Shown: positions 52,354 to 64,000 of the stretch, piece by piece | How positions within the stretch are numbered: position 1 is the first letter of the stretch | Layout of the letters: every line of letters starts with the position of its first letter | NCBI RefSeq assembly: GCF_007860135.1 | Contig: NZ_SJPV01000008.1 | Span: forward strand, 206,274 to 270,273 | From: Novipirellula artificiosorum | GTDB taxonomy: Bacteria > Planctomycetota > Planctomycetia > Pirellulales > Pirellulaceae | Reading direction: 5' to 3' | Length of the DNA stretch: 64,000 bases | The notes under the pieces: generated by a model | What the model was told of the DNA's origin: nothing | Databases searched by the model: none | Seen by the model: only the letters and a program-made list of their open reading frames with translations | Position numbers and translations under genes: made by a program

Positions 52354-55300
52354 TTATCGAGTCGGATCGTATCCGGTTTGAGCGATCTCTTCCTCTTCTT
52401 GGATGATGATCCGTGGTGTGACCATCAACATCAAGCTGCGAGCGTCACGTCCCGTTGCCACGTTGCGGAACAAACGGCTGACGTAAGGAATCTTGCTGAG
52501 GAACGGAACGCCTCGCTCCGAACGACCCTCGGACAATCGCTTGATCCCGCCAAGCAGAATCGTACCACCGTCAGGAACACTCACCGTCGTGCTCACCGAA
52601 GTGAAGGCGAACGTCGGTAGTTGGACCGTGGTGCCCGAAACAAACTCGCTGGAGGCATCTTCGCTTATCGAGTCTTTGTCATCAACGACACCGTCGCCGT
52701 TGGTGTCCTCATTCTGCTCACGGCTGGAACTGCTCGTCGAGCGGCGTCCTTCGAAGGTGAAGGTATCGACATCACCGATTTGGCTAAAGAACGGAACGAG
52801 CGTCAATCGTACAAATCGTTTATCATCGCTGACGACGCCTTGCACGCTTAGCTGGGTTCCTTCGTTGAGCACCATGATGACGGGTTGCTGTGCGACGGCG
52901 AAGTCACCCACAACCGGCGTGATGCTGGTAACGAACGGTCGTTGCGTTTGATCCTGGATCGTCGCAATTTGACCATCGAACAGCGTCACTTTGGGAGCTT
53001 GCATGACGTTGTTTCGGTTGTCGCCTTGCGCGGCTTGCAGGAAGAAGAACGCTTCGATGTCGCTGAGGATCGCGAAGCCAAGCGTTGAGAACGATCCAGC
53101 GTCCGCATTGCTAAACGGTGGCGTTGCACCAAAGCTGTTGTTATCGAATTGGATGTCCAAATCAGCTGTTGGCAATCCGCTCAGTCCGTTGAAACCAATC
53201 GTCACGTCGGGACCCCCATCATCGGTCGGAAGGGCTTTAGCGTGGTCGTCGAATTGGACATCAAAGTCGACACCGATTTGCTCAAAGAAGGTATCCGATA
53301 GGGTAATGAAGCGAACCTCGATGGTGATTTGCAGGTTCTGCAGTCGACGCAATGTTGTCAGCAAGGCCTCGATCTTGTCATGCACTTCGCTGGTCGTGCT
53401 GATCACCAGGCTAAGGTTCTGAGGATAGGGAGCCATCGTGCTGGTCCCACCCAGATCTTGCCAAATCGTGGGTTCGACCGTTTCTTGAATCAATTGCATG
53501 AGCGATTGGAAGTCGGCCATCGAGTTTCCTCCTTGCCCGCCTCCCAGCGGACTCGGGTTACCGCCGAATCCGTTGCTGACGCCCATCGGGTTGTATTGGC
53601 CAAGCATATTTGGATTCATGCTGCCGGGCGACGCGTTCCTCGACATCCCTGAGCCCAAATCCATTGCCGAAACCGGCATGATGTGAACATCGGTTTGAGG
53701 GTTGGTCATTTGGTACGCGGCACGGAGTGCTCCCGCCATCCCGTCGTCATAGCTGGCGACAAAGTTTGGAATTGGAGTGACCAAGTCCGTCACACGATAG
53801 GTTCTTGGAAAGACCTTCGAACGAGTCGCTTCGACGCTGGTGATGTTCAAAACGTCGTTGTCGATCATGTAGGTCAGTTCAAGCTCGCCGAGGATAATGC
53901 TGAGGGCACTCTTCAGCGGAATGCTCTTTTGCAAACTCAAATTGACAGGCGTATCCACCGTGACGCGAACCGCGGAAAGCGCTCGGTTGTCCATCACGAT
54001 CGGTACACCGGTCATGGCGGACAAGTCTTCAAGCACTTCGTGGATCGGACGATTGTTGTACTTGACGTTCACATCGGTGGACAACGCTTGTTTGATTTCC
54101 TTCTCGCGAACACTCAGTTCCGTGTCCGCGTCCGTACCGGCTGTGCGCCGTCTGGAAAGATCAGCCCAGCCTTTTACGTCGCCGAATTCAAAGTCTCGGT
54201 CGGGATGCAGGCCAATCGCAGCGCGTTCGACTCCAAGCATCTGATTGAGAAAGATATCTTCTTTCTCGTCACGAATCTCTTGGTCCATCAAACCGCGAAC
54301 TTGCATTCGAGCATTGTGGAACATGGTGATCGCGATGGGGGAACCAGGCTTTAATTCTTGAACCTGCTTGGCGATGATCTCTGCTTCGTTGAAACGTCGC
54401 GCGTCAATCAGCTCGTTGAAGTTTTGAACCAGGTTCGCAATTTCATCATCGATACGAGCTTCTTGTTGAGCTTCGGTGGCCAAGTCGGTCCGAACCGATT
54501 CGTTTTGTAGGTCCAGATTGATTTGGGCGCGATTGGCTTCAACGTATTGCTTCTGGTCACTGAGGGCTTTGGTCACCATCGAAGCGAGTGAGCGTTTTGC
54601 CGCATCGTCCACGTCCGATCCTTCGACCCGGCGCCGGAGCGTTTCAAGCTGGTCGAGTGCGTCCAGTGGAGCCGATTCGTGTTGGCCGCTTGCGGCCGCC
54701 AATTCGGCGGTCACTTCGCGATACAATCGTCGCGTCTTTTCTTGGTTCTCCAATGCCGCCTTGTCAATCGCGGTCATCGGTTTGTCCGATTCCGATGACA
54801 TGGCCGAACCAAGACGACTGGGTTGAAGCAGCGTCAGTTTGTCTTTCAGTTGGCGGCGCGTATCCAAATCCAACGTGGATTCGTACTTCCATGCTTCCGA
54901 AAATTTATCGCGAGCGAGCTGTTGGTTACCGTCGCTTAAAGCTTGCAAGCCCTCGCGGTAAATGTCTGCGGCGTAGGTGGAAGATGTTGGGGACGCAGGC
55001 AACGGCGTTGGCGTTTGGTTCTGGACCTGCATCACTTGACTTCCCAGGCCGCCATTTTCCATCGCACCGGGGTTGAATACCGTTTGAGCGACGCCACCGG
55101 GCGCGTTGGGGTCGATCGTGCCAAATGCTTGTTGGACGCTGCCTGTGTTGGTCCCGCTGGTCAAAGCGATGCCGCTACGACGAGCTGCGGATTCGGCATC
55201 GAGCAGCAATTGCCAGACACGGGGTTCGCCGGCTGCAAAGTCCTTTTCTGCGACACCCAACGACTGGGCTTGGCGAGCCAAGGCCACTGCGGTGGACGCG

Positions 55301-55827
55301 TCACCCCGGTCGAGTGCGGCACGGCCAATTGCGATGAGTCGCAACGCCTCGCGTTTTAAATCGTCCGGACGGGCGGCTGCCGAAGCACCCCCTATGGGCT
55401 GAGCACCGGAGACCAAAGGCAAACGCTGCATGGTGGTGGAGGGGAGGGTTGGCAGTGGACCGGTTGGTGGCAGAGCCAACAAGTCGCGATCAATTCCTGA
55501 GGCAATCAGTTCGCTGCGGAGCGTTTCAATTTGCGATGCCAGCTGTGGAGTCTGTGCTCCCAAGGCTGCCGCATGTCGAAAGAGTTCGACGGACCGAGTG
55601 TAGTCCCTGCGGGTCATCGCCGACCGGACTTGGGGAATCAATTGCTCGGCCGACGTCATGCCTTGATGAGGCGAGGCGGTGGTGCCGGGAGGCAGGGGAA
55701 GTTGGGCAGAGACGCTCGTCGTCAATGCAAACAGGGTCACAAACGTGAGACGTTTCACGGTGACGAGACTGGTTGCACGAGTGGCAAAATCTGCACACGG
55801 GCCGTTTGCGGTTAAGAGGCGGTTCAA
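52354..55827 (-). CDS. Large secretin-like protein (type II/IV secretion or pilus secretin family)
   Basis: The product has 1157 residues from TTG at 55827, supported by AAGGAG at 55835-55840 seven bases upstream. GTG at 55758 would give a neater signal peptide (MKRLTFVTLFALTTSVSAQ). The first 500 residues are helical with TPR-like and coiled-coil character. A secretin N0/STN-like region lies near residues 590-690 (VKYNNRPIHEVLEDLSAMTGVPIV). The C-terminal secretin core contains LQITIEVRFITLSD, VPDGGTILLGGIKR and PFLSKIPYVSRLF. It would form an outer-membrane gated channel. A low-complexity Gly/Asn/Met stretch lies near residues 715-765. No other secretion genes are adjacent, so the partner machine is unknown. 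Confidence 0.88.
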   Translation of the reverse strand: MNRLLTANGPCADFATRATSLVTVKRLTFVTLFALTTSVSAQLPLPPGTTASPHQGMTSAEQLIPQVRSAMTRRDYTRSVELFRHAAALGAQTPQLASQIETLRSELIASGIDRDLLALPPTGPLPTLPSTTMQRLPLVSGAQPIGGASAAARPDDLKREALRLIAIGRAALDRGDASTAVALARQAQSLGVAEKDFAAGEPRVWQLLLDAESAARRSGIALTSGTNTGSVQQAFGTIDPNAPGGVAQTVFNPGAMENGGLGSQVMQVQNQTPTPLPASPTSSTYAADIYREGLQALSDGNQQLARDKFSEAWKYESTLDLDTRRQLKDKLTLLQPSRLGSAMSSESDKPMTAIDKAALENQEKTRRLYREVTAELAAASGQHESAPLDALDQLETLRRRVEGSDVDDAAKRSLASMVTKALSDQKQYVEANRAQINLDLQNESVRTDLATEAQQEARIDDEIANLVQNFNELIDARRFNEAEIIAKQVQELKPGSPIAITMFHNARMQVRGLMDQEIRDEKEDIFLNQMLGVERAAIGLHPDRDFEFGDVKGWADLSRRRTAGTDADTELSVREKEIKQALSTDVNVKYNNRPIHEVLEDLSAMTGVPIVMDNRALSAVRVTVDTPVNLSLQKSIPLKSALSIILGELELTYMIDNDVLNITSVEATRSKVFPRTYRVTDLVTPIPNFVASYDDGMAGALRAAYQMTNPQTDVHIMPVSAMDLGSGMSRNASPGSMNPNMLGQYNPMGVSNGFGGNPSPLGGGQGGNSMADFQSLMQLIQETVEPTIWQDLGGTSTMAPYPQNLSLVISTTSEVHDKIEALLTTLRRLQNLQITIEVRFITLSDTFFEQIGVDFDVQFDDHAKALPTDDGGPDVTIGFNGLSGLPTADLDIQFDNNSFGATPPFSNADAGSFSTLGFAILSDIEAFFFLQAAQGDNRNNVMQAPKVTLFDGQIATIQDQTQRPFVTSITPVVGDFAVAQQPVIMVLNEGTQLSVQGVVSDDKRFVRLTLVPFFSQIGDVDTFTFEGRRSTSSSSREQNEDTNGDGVVDDKDSISEDASSEFVSGTTVQLPTFAFTSVSTTVSVPDGGTILLGGIKRLSEGRSERGVPFLSKIPYVSRLFRNVATGRDARSLMLMVTPRIIIQEEEEIAQTGYDPTR

Positions 55828-55834
55828 CGCGACT

Positions 55835-55840
55835 CTCCTT
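55835..55840 (-). promoter_or_regulatory. Ribosome-binding site of the secretin-like gene
   Basis: AAGGAG on the minus strand, seven bases before the TTG at 55827, favours that start over the GTG at 55758, which has no such site. Confidence 0.6.
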
Positions 55841-56388
55841 CTTCGCGGTGAGACTTCAATGATAACGGTCGCTCCGAAATTGAGTTACTTTGCAAGCATC
55901 TCAATCCCAGCTTACCGGCTGTGAATAGGTTCCACAGGCGTTCAACGCATTGCCCAAAAAGCGGTCCTGCAATGGATCGCATCCTGCAATCTTTGCCATC
56001 GAGTTTTCGGGTTTGGGTTGGGAATAGTCAGTTTTCGATTCGGCTGTCAACACTGATTGTGCTCCGAGTCAAAAAAAATTGCTTCCTGCTTCGCCTGGAC
56101 CTTTCCTTACAGGCCGACGACCTCCAAGGAGGAGTGGTGGTTTGCCTCGCCCTTTGGGAGAGGTCGAGCGCAGCGAGGGAGAGGGTTTCTTGGCACCCAA
56201 TGGACTTGCTCCCTACGACCCCTTTCGAATCGGTGATACTTTCCATCGGTCTCCAAACCCCCACCGATTCGTCAGGCCACCGTGGGGGACTCTTTTCTAA
56301 GAGACCATTGGACACTGGAGAAATACCTCCAAAAACCTCGAGTCTGGGTTCCGCGAGCGTTTCCGTCGGATGACCCAAAAAAGTCAGA
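55841..56388. other. Non-coding region upstream of the secretin-like gene
   Basis: About 550 bases between the secretin-like gene and the SecA-like stop. It holds the dispersed repeat at 56144-56185 and presumably the secretin promoter. Overlapping short open frames here look spurious. Confidence 0.5.
56144..56185. repeat. Short dispersed intergenic repeat
   Basis: The segment GCCTCGCCCTTTGGGAGAGG followed by CGAGCGCAGCGAGGGAGAGGG resembles a short repeat family commonly found between genes in many bacterial genomes. It is partly self-complementary. Family identity is from memory of the pattern and was not searched. Confidence 0.45.
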
Positions 56389-58626
<2,238 letters not shown>

Positions 58627-58846
58627 AAGCTCGTCAGTTTTCTCCCTCACGCACCCGATCCGCGTGAAACATCCATTCTAACGTTTAATTCAGTGATGTT
58701 AGTGAAACTTTGCATGCTTTCTGGATCAAGCTAGGCAGTCTGGGATGACTTTTCTCGGTGTTCCGGCGGTTCTACATCTGACGGTGAATTCAGTCGATCG
58801 AGTTATACCAGTCAATCCTGTGTTCCCGGACTGTACGAGATTTCCT

Positions 58847-60355
58847 ATGAAAACGAATTTACGAGGCCTGACCCTGACAGCGTTGTTGCTGTCTGCCTCA
58901 AACATGAGCTTTGCTCAACAGGGCGCGTCAACGAGCATCGGTGATCTTCCTGGTTATGATGAAGATGCCTACTTTGCTGAGGAAGCGACCTACGCTCAAC
59001 GAGTCAGTCCGGTTGCGCCGGCCGCTCACACCGATGAGGATGCCCACGTTACGGATCAGGGCGCTTACGTTACGGATGAAGTGTACCCAACCGCCGCATC
59101 GGAGGAAGCACCACAGCTGTACGCACCCATGGATTCGAGCGAGTTGCAACCGGTTGGATTCTTTGATGGCAGCTTGCTTGGGATGAACCAATCAAACTGC
59201 GATCAAGTTCAGGTATGCGAAGCGGGCTGTGACGGCGGTTGCAGCAGTTGTCGCGGTAGCAGTTTGAGCAGCCGACTAGGGCTTGGAAACCTATCCGGTT
59301 GCGGCAGCAATTGCTGGGGGACCTCCGAGGCCTTGTTGTGGTTCACGCCTGATCGTGATATGCCGGCCTTGATTACCGTCAATGCACCGGGTGGAGACCC
59401 AATCGGTCCAACCGCGACGACCGTCTTCGGCGACGGGATCGATGGTGATCTGACGGCTGGTTTCCGCGGTGACTATGGTAAGTACGTGACCAAGAACATC
59501 GGAATCGGTGGCCGTTTCTGGATCGTCGGAGACCAGACCGAATCGTACAGCAACGCCAGCAATGGTGACATCACGATCGGTCGCCCCTTCTTTGACACCA
59601 GTGACTCCTTCTTTGACTCGCCCAACCCCGGTGAGAACGCCCTGTTGATTGGGCACAACGGAGTGGGTTTGCTGCCGCTCGTGGATGGCAACATTCAGGC
59701 CGAAAGCAAGCTACAGATGTGGGCCGCAGAAGCCTACGCACGGATCAACTTGGGCTGCAGTAGCACGAGTAAGCTGGAGTTGCTCGGCGGCTATTCTCAC
59801 TTCAGCATTGACGATTCGTTGTACATGCACAGCCAAAGCTTTATTGGTGGCTCGGCTGCCGCATCCAGCTTCTACGACTTCACAGACGCCTATGAGCTTG
59901 AAAACCGTTTCGATGGTGGTCAAATCGGATTCGAAATGAGCAAGACACGTGGCCGTTGGACCGCTCGATCGTTGACCAAGGTTCACCTTGGGAACATGAG
60001 TCAAAGTGCCAAGGTACAAGGGACGTCGACCTTCGGAACTCCGTTCCCTGCGACCACGGGCGTTGGCGGAGCGTTGCCATTCGACAGCTACGTTGATGAA
60101 GATCGCGACGTGTTCACCTTCATCCCTGAAGCCAACTTCAAGTTGTCGTACCAGTTCCGACCGAACGTGGCATTGAGTGTAGGTTACTCGTTCATGTACT
60201 TTGACAACGTGGCTCAGGTCGGCGATGTGATCAACCCGATCTACGACGGCCCGTCACTTGGTGACCCGGCCCAATTCGGCGGCCAACCGTTCAAGTTTGA
60301 CGATTCGAGCCTCTGGGTTCAAGGCATTGATCTGGGCGTGGTCATCAATCTCTAA
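58847..60355 (+). CDS. BBP7-family outer-membrane beta-barrel protein
   Basis: The product has 502 residues from the ATG at 58847 (MKTNLRGLTLTALLLSAS, signal peptide to about residue 24); the frame is open 100 bases further upstream without family character. An acidic, low-complexity segment (residues 30-105) and a Cys-rich stretch (CDQVQVCEAGCDGGCSSC) precede the barrel. The barrel starts with SEALLWFTPDRDMPALIT, the BBP7 opening motif, and ends with WVQGIDLGVVINL. Alternating strands (SLSVGYSFMYFDNVAQVGD and others) fit an outer-membrane barrel. BBP7 proteins are typical of planctomycetes; their role is not established. Confidence 0.88.
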   Translation: MKTNLRGLTLTALLLSASNMSFAQQGASTSIGDLPGYDEDAYFAEEATYAQRVSPVAPAAHTDEDAHVTDQGAYVTDEVYPTAASEEAPQLYAPMDSSELQPVGFFDGSLLGMNQSNCDQVQVCEAGCDGGCSSCRGSSLSSRLGLGNLSGCGSNCWGTSEALLWFTPDRDMPALITVNAPGGDPIGPTATTVFGDGIDGDLTAGFRGDYGKYVTKNIGIGGRFWIVGDQTESYSNASNGDITIGRPFFDTSDSFFDSPNPGENALLIGHNGVGLLPLVDGNIQAESKLQMWAAEAYARINLGCSSTSKLELLGGYSHFSIDDSLYMHSQSFIGGSAAASSFYDFTDAYELENRFDGGQIGFEMSKTRGRWTARSLTKVHLGNMSQSAKVQGTSTFGTPFPATTGVGGALPFDSYVDEDRDVFTFIPEANFKLSYQFRPNVALSVGYSFMYFDNVAQVGDVINPIYDGPSLGDPAQFGGQPFKFDDSSLWVQGIDLGVVINL

Positions 60356-60473
60356 GCTACCGAGAAACGTGATTCAGTACGAAGCCTGATACAATAACGT
60401 TGGCCCAGCGGCTCCGGCAAATCGACTTTGGTCCGGAACACCGCGCCGGAGTCCGCTAGAAGAGTCAAAACGA

Positions 60474-60512
60474 AAAAGGCGTGAAGAGGAAACTCTTCAC
60501 GCCTTTTTTTTC
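60474..60512. terminator. Bidirectional terminator between the BBP7 gene and clpC
   Basis: AGGCGTGAAGAG (60477-60488) pairs with CTCTTCACGCCT (60493-60504) around a four-base loop. It is flanked by A on the left and eight T on the right, so it ends transcripts from both sides. A weaker hairpin lies just upstream (60408-60456). Confidence 0.9.
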
Positions 60513-60534
60513 GTTCATGGGAAGTTACTGGCGA

Positions 60535-63102
60535 CTACGAATCTTTGTCGTTCGATTCGCCTTCGCCAACGCCGGCGCCCACTGCCTCTTCGGAGGACTC
60601 GGGCAGACCACGCTTCTCGCCTCGGAACGTCAGACGCGTTGTCTTGCCGTTTTCGTCCTTGAAGGCATCGATCACGATGGTGTCTTGACCTTCGAACGCG
60701 CCGCGTAGCAATTCTTCGCTGAGCGGGTCTTCGATTCGCTGCTCGATCGCTCGACGCAGCGGGCGTGCCCCATAATCGAGGTTGCTGCCCTTTTTGACCA
60801 AGAACTCTTTCGCGTCGTCGGTCAAGATGATGGCCAAGCCGCGATCGGCCAAACGCTCGCGAACCTTCGATAATTCGTAATCGATCACCGACTTCAGATC
60901 TTCGGCGGTCAGATGACGGAAGATGATCGTGTCGTCCAACCGGTTCAAGAACTCGGGGCGGAAAACGCGTTCGATCTGGTCCATCACTCGGCTTTTCATC
61001 GAGTCATAGCTGGCGTCGCCATCCGGTTTTTGGAAACCGAATGCCGATTCGTTCTTGATCGCCTCGGCCCCCGCGTTGGTGGTCATGATCAAGATCGTGT
61101 TTCGGAAATCGACGTTGCGTCCGAACGAATCGGTCAACCGTCCCTCTTCCATGACTTGAAGCAGCATGTTGAAGACGTCGGGATGGGCCTTTTCGATTTC
61201 ATCGAACAGAACCACCGCATACGGTCGGCGGCGAATCTTCTCGGTCAATTGGCCCCCTTCCTCGTAACCAACGAACCCGGGAGGTGCACCGATCAGCCGG
61301 CTGACGTTGTGCTTTTCCATGTACTCGCTCATGTCGATATGCACCAATGCGTCGGCGTCGCCGAACATGTATTCCGCCAGTGCTTTGGCAAGTAACGTTT
61401 TGCCGACGCCCGTCGGGCCTGCGAAGATGAACGATCCGGTCGGTCGTTTCGGATCTTTCAAACCGCTGCGACTGCGGCGAACCGCCTTCGCCACGGCCGT
61501 GACGGCTTGTTCTTGGCTGACGACTCGCTTGTGCAGCTCTTCTTCCATCTTCATCAACCGCATGCTGTCTTCGGTCGACAGTCGCGTGAGCGGAATGCCC
61601 GTCATTTTGCTGACCACTTCCGCAATGACTTCCTCGTCGACGATGCCATCGGTTTGCTGGCTCTTCTCTCGCCATTCTTGCGTGATTTGGTCTTTCTTCT
61701 TGCGAAGCTTTTCGGCCTGATCACGAAGGTTGGCTGCTTTTTCGAAGTCTTGGTTTGCAACCGCGTCTTCTTTTTCCTTATTCAGCTTTTCCACTTCCTC
61801 GTCGATTTCTTTCAAATCGGGTGGACGAGTCATGGTGCGAAGTCGAACCCGAGCCCCGGCCTCGTCGATCACATCGATTGCCTTGTCGGGCAAGCAGCGA
61901 GCGGTGATGTAACGTTCGCTCATCTCGACCGCAGCAACGATCGCGTCGTCCGTGAACTGAACGCGATGGTGTTCTTCGTAGCGTTCACGAAGACCCTTCA
62001 AGATTTCGATCGTTTCTTTCTTGCCGGTTGGCTCGACGATGATCTCTTGGAAACGACGTGCCAAGGCGTTGTCTTTCTCGATGTACTTGCGGTACTCGTC
62101 CAGTGTGGTTGCACCGATACATTGAATCTCACCACGTGACAGGGCAGGTTTCAGTACGTTGGCCGCATCGATCGCTCCTTCTGCCCCTCCGGCGCCAACG
62201 AGCGTGTGCAGTTCGTCGATAAACAGAATGGTGTTTTTCACTCGCCGCACCTCGGTCATAACGGCCTTGATGCGTTCTTCGAATTGACCACGGTACTTGG
62301 TGCCCGCGACCATCATGGCGAGGTCCAAAACGACGATACGCTTGTCGGCGAGAATTTCGGGGACTTCGCCCGAAATGACTTGCTGTGCAAAGCCTTCAAC
62401 GATCGCCGTTTTTCCCACGCCTGCCTCACCCAACAGAACGGGGTTGTTCTTGGTTCGGCGACAGAGGATCTGAATGGCGCGTTCGATTTCGTGTTCGCGG
62501 CCAATCACTGGATCCAGCTCGCCCTTCTTTGCCAACTCGGTCAAGTCGCGGCCAAAGCTGTCGAGAGCAGGCGTCTTGCTCTTGCCACTCTTGCCTGAGG
62601 GGCTGCCGCCGCTCTCGCCATCGCCACTGCGCCCGCCTCGCTCACCGACTTCGGCACCTTCGAGCCCGTGCCCAAGCAAGTTCAAGACCTCCTCACGCAC
62701 ATCCTCAAGCTTTAAACCCAGGTTCATCAAGACTTGAGCCGCAACGCCCTCCTGTTCTCGCAGCAAACCAAGCAAAATATGCTCCGTACCGACGTAGCTA
62801 TGATTCAAATTGCGAGCTTCTTCCATCGAATACTCGATGACCTTCTTCGCCCGCGGCGTTTGTGGCAACTTGCCTACCGTGACCATTTCGGGCCCGCTTT
62901 GAACCAGTTTTTCGACTTCGAGCCGAATCTTCCGCAAATCAACCTCCAAATTTTTGAGGACGTTCGCGGCCACGCCACTCCCCTCTTTGACAAGGCCGAG
63001 CAGGATGTGTTCGGTGCCGATGTATTCGTGGTTAAACCGTTGAGCTTCCTGATTGGCCAATTGCATGACTTTTCGGGCACGGTCGGTAAATCGTTCGTAC
63101 AT
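60535..63102 (-). CDS. clpC: ATP-dependent Clp protease ATP-binding subunit ClpC
   Basis: The product has 855 residues. Two N-terminal Clp repeats (residues 1-145) begin with MYERFTDRARKVM and NHEYIGTEHILLGL. AAA+ domain 1 has Walker A GEAGVGKT (225-232). A middle region with a UVR-like motif (VANQDFEKAANLRDQAEKL) marks ClpC rather than ClpA or ClpB. AAA+ domain 2 has GPTGVGKT and the C-terminal part typical of the family. Between the N domain and domain 1 is a Gly/Ser-rich linker (151-175). It unfolds proteins for ClpP and needs adaptors. The gene is single; no clpP or mcsAB is in the window. Confidence 0.96.
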   Translation of the reverse strand: MYERFTDRARKVMQLANQEAQRFNHEYIGTEHILLGLVKEGSGVAANVLKNLEVDLRKIRLEVEKLVQSGPEMVTVGKLPQTPRAKKVIEYSMEEARNLNHSYVGTEHILLGLLREQEGVAAQVLMNLGLKLEDVREEVLNLLGHGLEGAEVGERGGRSGDGESGGSPSGKSGKSKTPALDSFGRDLTELAKKGELDPVIGREHEIERAIQILCRRTKNNPVLLGEAGVGKTAIVEGFAQQVISGEVPEILADKRIVVLDLAMMVAGTKYRGQFEERIKAVMTEVRRVKNTILFIDELHTLVGAGGAEGAIDAANVLKPALSRGEIQCIGATTLDEYRKYIEKDNALARRFQEIIVEPTGKKETIEILKGLRERYEEHHRVQFTDDAIVAAVEMSERYITARCLPDKAIDVIDEAGARVRLRTMTRPPDLKEIDEEVEKLNKEKEDAVANQDFEKAANLRDQAEKLRKKKDQITQEWREKSQQTDGIVDEEVIAEVVSKMTGIPLTRLSTEDSMRLMKMEEELHKRVVSQEQAVTAVAKAVRRSRSGLKDPKRPTGSFIFAGPTGVGKTLLAKALAEYMFGDADALVHIDMSEYMEKHNVSRLIGAPPGFVGYEEGGQLTEKIRRRPYAVVLFDEIEKAHPDVFNMLLQVMEEGRLTDSFGRNVDFRNTILIMTTNAGAEAIKNESAFGFQKPDGDASYDSMKSRVMDQIERVFRPEFLNRLDDTIIFRHLTAEDLKSVIDYELSKVRERLADRGLAIILTDDAKEFLVKKGSNLDYGARPLRRAIEQRIEDPLSEELLRGAFEGQDTIVIDAFKDENGKTTRLTFRGEKRGLPESSEEAVGAGVGEGESNDKDS

Positions 63103-63431
63103 TTCAAATTTTCTCGTTACGCAGGCTGTCAGACTGGCGACTCATGGATCGCGACTAACGTTAACTAGCAAACCGTACGCCACATCCGCTCTGGCGCACC
63201 ACAATCGTGTGGAACATGGGGCATGGAAGACCAACAAGTCGCGATGACTGTCTGGTTCCTCACTATTCTACCGGTTAGGTCAAAACCAGGGGATAGGAGA
63301 CAGGAGGGCGATAAACGCCAAAACACGTCAACTGACAAGAAACTGCGAGAAAAAATGCGAACAAGTTTTTCCGTGGAACGCCGCGAGGCATTCCACTTTG
63401 CGCAGTTTTAAGGAATGTCGGGGCGAAGCGA
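63103..63431. other. Non-coding region upstream of clpC
   Basis: This 329-base gap precedes clpC and should hold its promoter. No CIRCE element or CtsR-type heptad repeat was found by eye. Short open frames on both strands look spurious. Confidence 0.5.
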
Positions 63432-64000
63432 CTACGCCACTTGCTTCGTCGCCTCTGTCATATCGGCAGCGGTGACAGGTTCGTTGGAGGAGCCGCTTTC
63501 GGCAGCCACGCCGCCCTGCTGTTCCTCTTGTTTTGTAGCGATTGCACGCTGTAACCGTCGACGCTCGGTCGCAATTTCGACCCACCATGCGTCGGCAACT
63601 TCCAATCGACCGATCTCACCGAGCAACGTCTCTGCGTCTGCGAGCCGCGATTGATGTCGGTAGACCGCTGACAACATGATCAAGGAGGGTGGGTCACGAG
63701 GTTCAATTGCTAGCACTCCCGTCAGCAATTTTTCGCAGCTTCGCCAATCCGCCTGCAAGTAAGCCAAGTGAGCCTCGGTAAATCGGTCCGGCTCTTCACT
63801 GACCTGGCGTGGATGGATCAATTCGGGCAATTCACGGATTCCGCGGACGACGTAGTAACCCCACACGACCAGTCCGACCAACGAGCCCATCCAGAACAAT
63901 CCTCCAGAGATCCAACGGGGAAAGACCCAGCCCGTGATCAGGAAGAGGTTGAGCGCAATCGCGAACCCCACCGCCAGCGGCAGTGACTTCAATCGGCCCC
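63432..64000 (-). CDS. Membrane protein with TPR-like helices (5' end at or beyond window edge)
   Basis: The frame stays open to the window end, and a TTG at 63992 gives 186 residues, but the true start may lie outside. Two membrane helices (about 1-50: AVGFAIALNLFLITGWVF, LFWMGSLVGLVVWGYYVV) are followed by a short TPR-like region (AHLAYLQADWRSCEKLLTGVLAIEPRDPPSLIMLSAVYR). A Glu/Gly/Ser-rich tail ends the protein. No family is recognised. It precedes clpC on the same strand with a 329-base gap. Confidence 0.6.
   Translation of the reverse strand, partial: GRLKSLPLAVGFAIALNLFLITGWVFPRWISGGLFWMGSLVGLVVWGYYVVRGIRELPELIHPRQVSEEPDRFTEAHLAYLQADWRSCEKLLTGVLAIEPRDPPSLIMLSAVYRHQSRLADAETLLGEIGRLEVADAWWVEIATERRRLQRAIATKQEEQQGGVAAESGSSNEPVTAADMTEATKQVA

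Noticed and set aside
63103..63431. Heat-shock operator (CIRCE or CtsR type) upstream of clpC
   Set aside because: No matching inverted or heptad repeat was found by eye.

Overview
The window reads as chromosome of a planctomycete, most likely a Rhodopirellula-like member of the Pirellulaceae. The basis is the family mix: a DUF1559 pseudopilin-like protein, a BBP7-type outer-membrane barrel, PQQ-propeller proteins, a sulfatase next to rhamnosidases elsewhere, several Ser/Thr kinases, a YkgJ cysteine-cluster protein, CsrA, FloA and ClpC. Dispersed palindromic repeats sit between genes. Genes are mostly single or in short runs on both strands, and no prophage, insertion sequence, CRISPR array or rRNA operon is visible. 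The first and last genes are cut by the window ends. Species and phylum assignment is inference from protein families only.

Layout. 1-4401: two alpha-L-rhamnosidases of different families (GH78 C-terminal part, then GH106). 4574-8350: a receptor-type Ser/Thr kinase and apolipoprotein N-acyltransferase (lnt). 8474-12308, minus strand: a secreted alpha/beta hydrolase with a nine-base tandem repeat, followed by two membrane-associated GTPases whose genes overlap. 12518-18724: an exonuclease-BRCT protein, a fructosamine-kinase-like protein, then hisF-purH-trpC (HisF makes AICAR, which PurH uses) and a carboxylesterase. 18721-22106: LemA-like protein, DinB-like protein, MsbA-type ABC exporter. 22479-24854: a secreted protein plus TadG-like and TadE-like proteins. 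24926-27996: a PQQ propeller, a kinase, and a second, internally shortened PQQ propeller. 28038-30949: DUF4198 protein, Cys-rich DUF1559 protein, and a secreted protein made of about 15-residue Gly/Ala/Asn repeats. 31313-36370: DUF58 protein, transglutaminase-like membrane protein, zinc-ribbon protein, AcuI/YhdH-type reductase.

36496-48536: PilT-like ATPase, sulfatase, hisS, YkgJ-family protein, PurU-like deformylase, then a minus-strand run of BrkB/YihY protein, FloA and an alpha/beta hydrolase. These are followed by tRNA-Glu, csrA, a DUF2203 protein and a Nudix hydrolase. 48549-58626, minus strand: a giant AsmA-like protein, a 1157-residue secretin-like protein with its own terminator, and a short SecA-like ATPase. 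58847-64000: BBP7 barrel protein, a bidirectional terminator, clpC, and a partial membrane protein.

Much of the window is cell-envelope and surface biology: lipoprotein acylation, lipid export, pilus and secretin parts, an accessory-looking SecA, surface proteins and membrane GTPases. It is mixed with ordinary amino-acid, purine and translation genes. The best candidates for something undescribed are the hydrolase plus twin-GTPase unit, the short SecA-like protein, and the secreted repeat protein. None of these is proven to be a new system from sequence alone.
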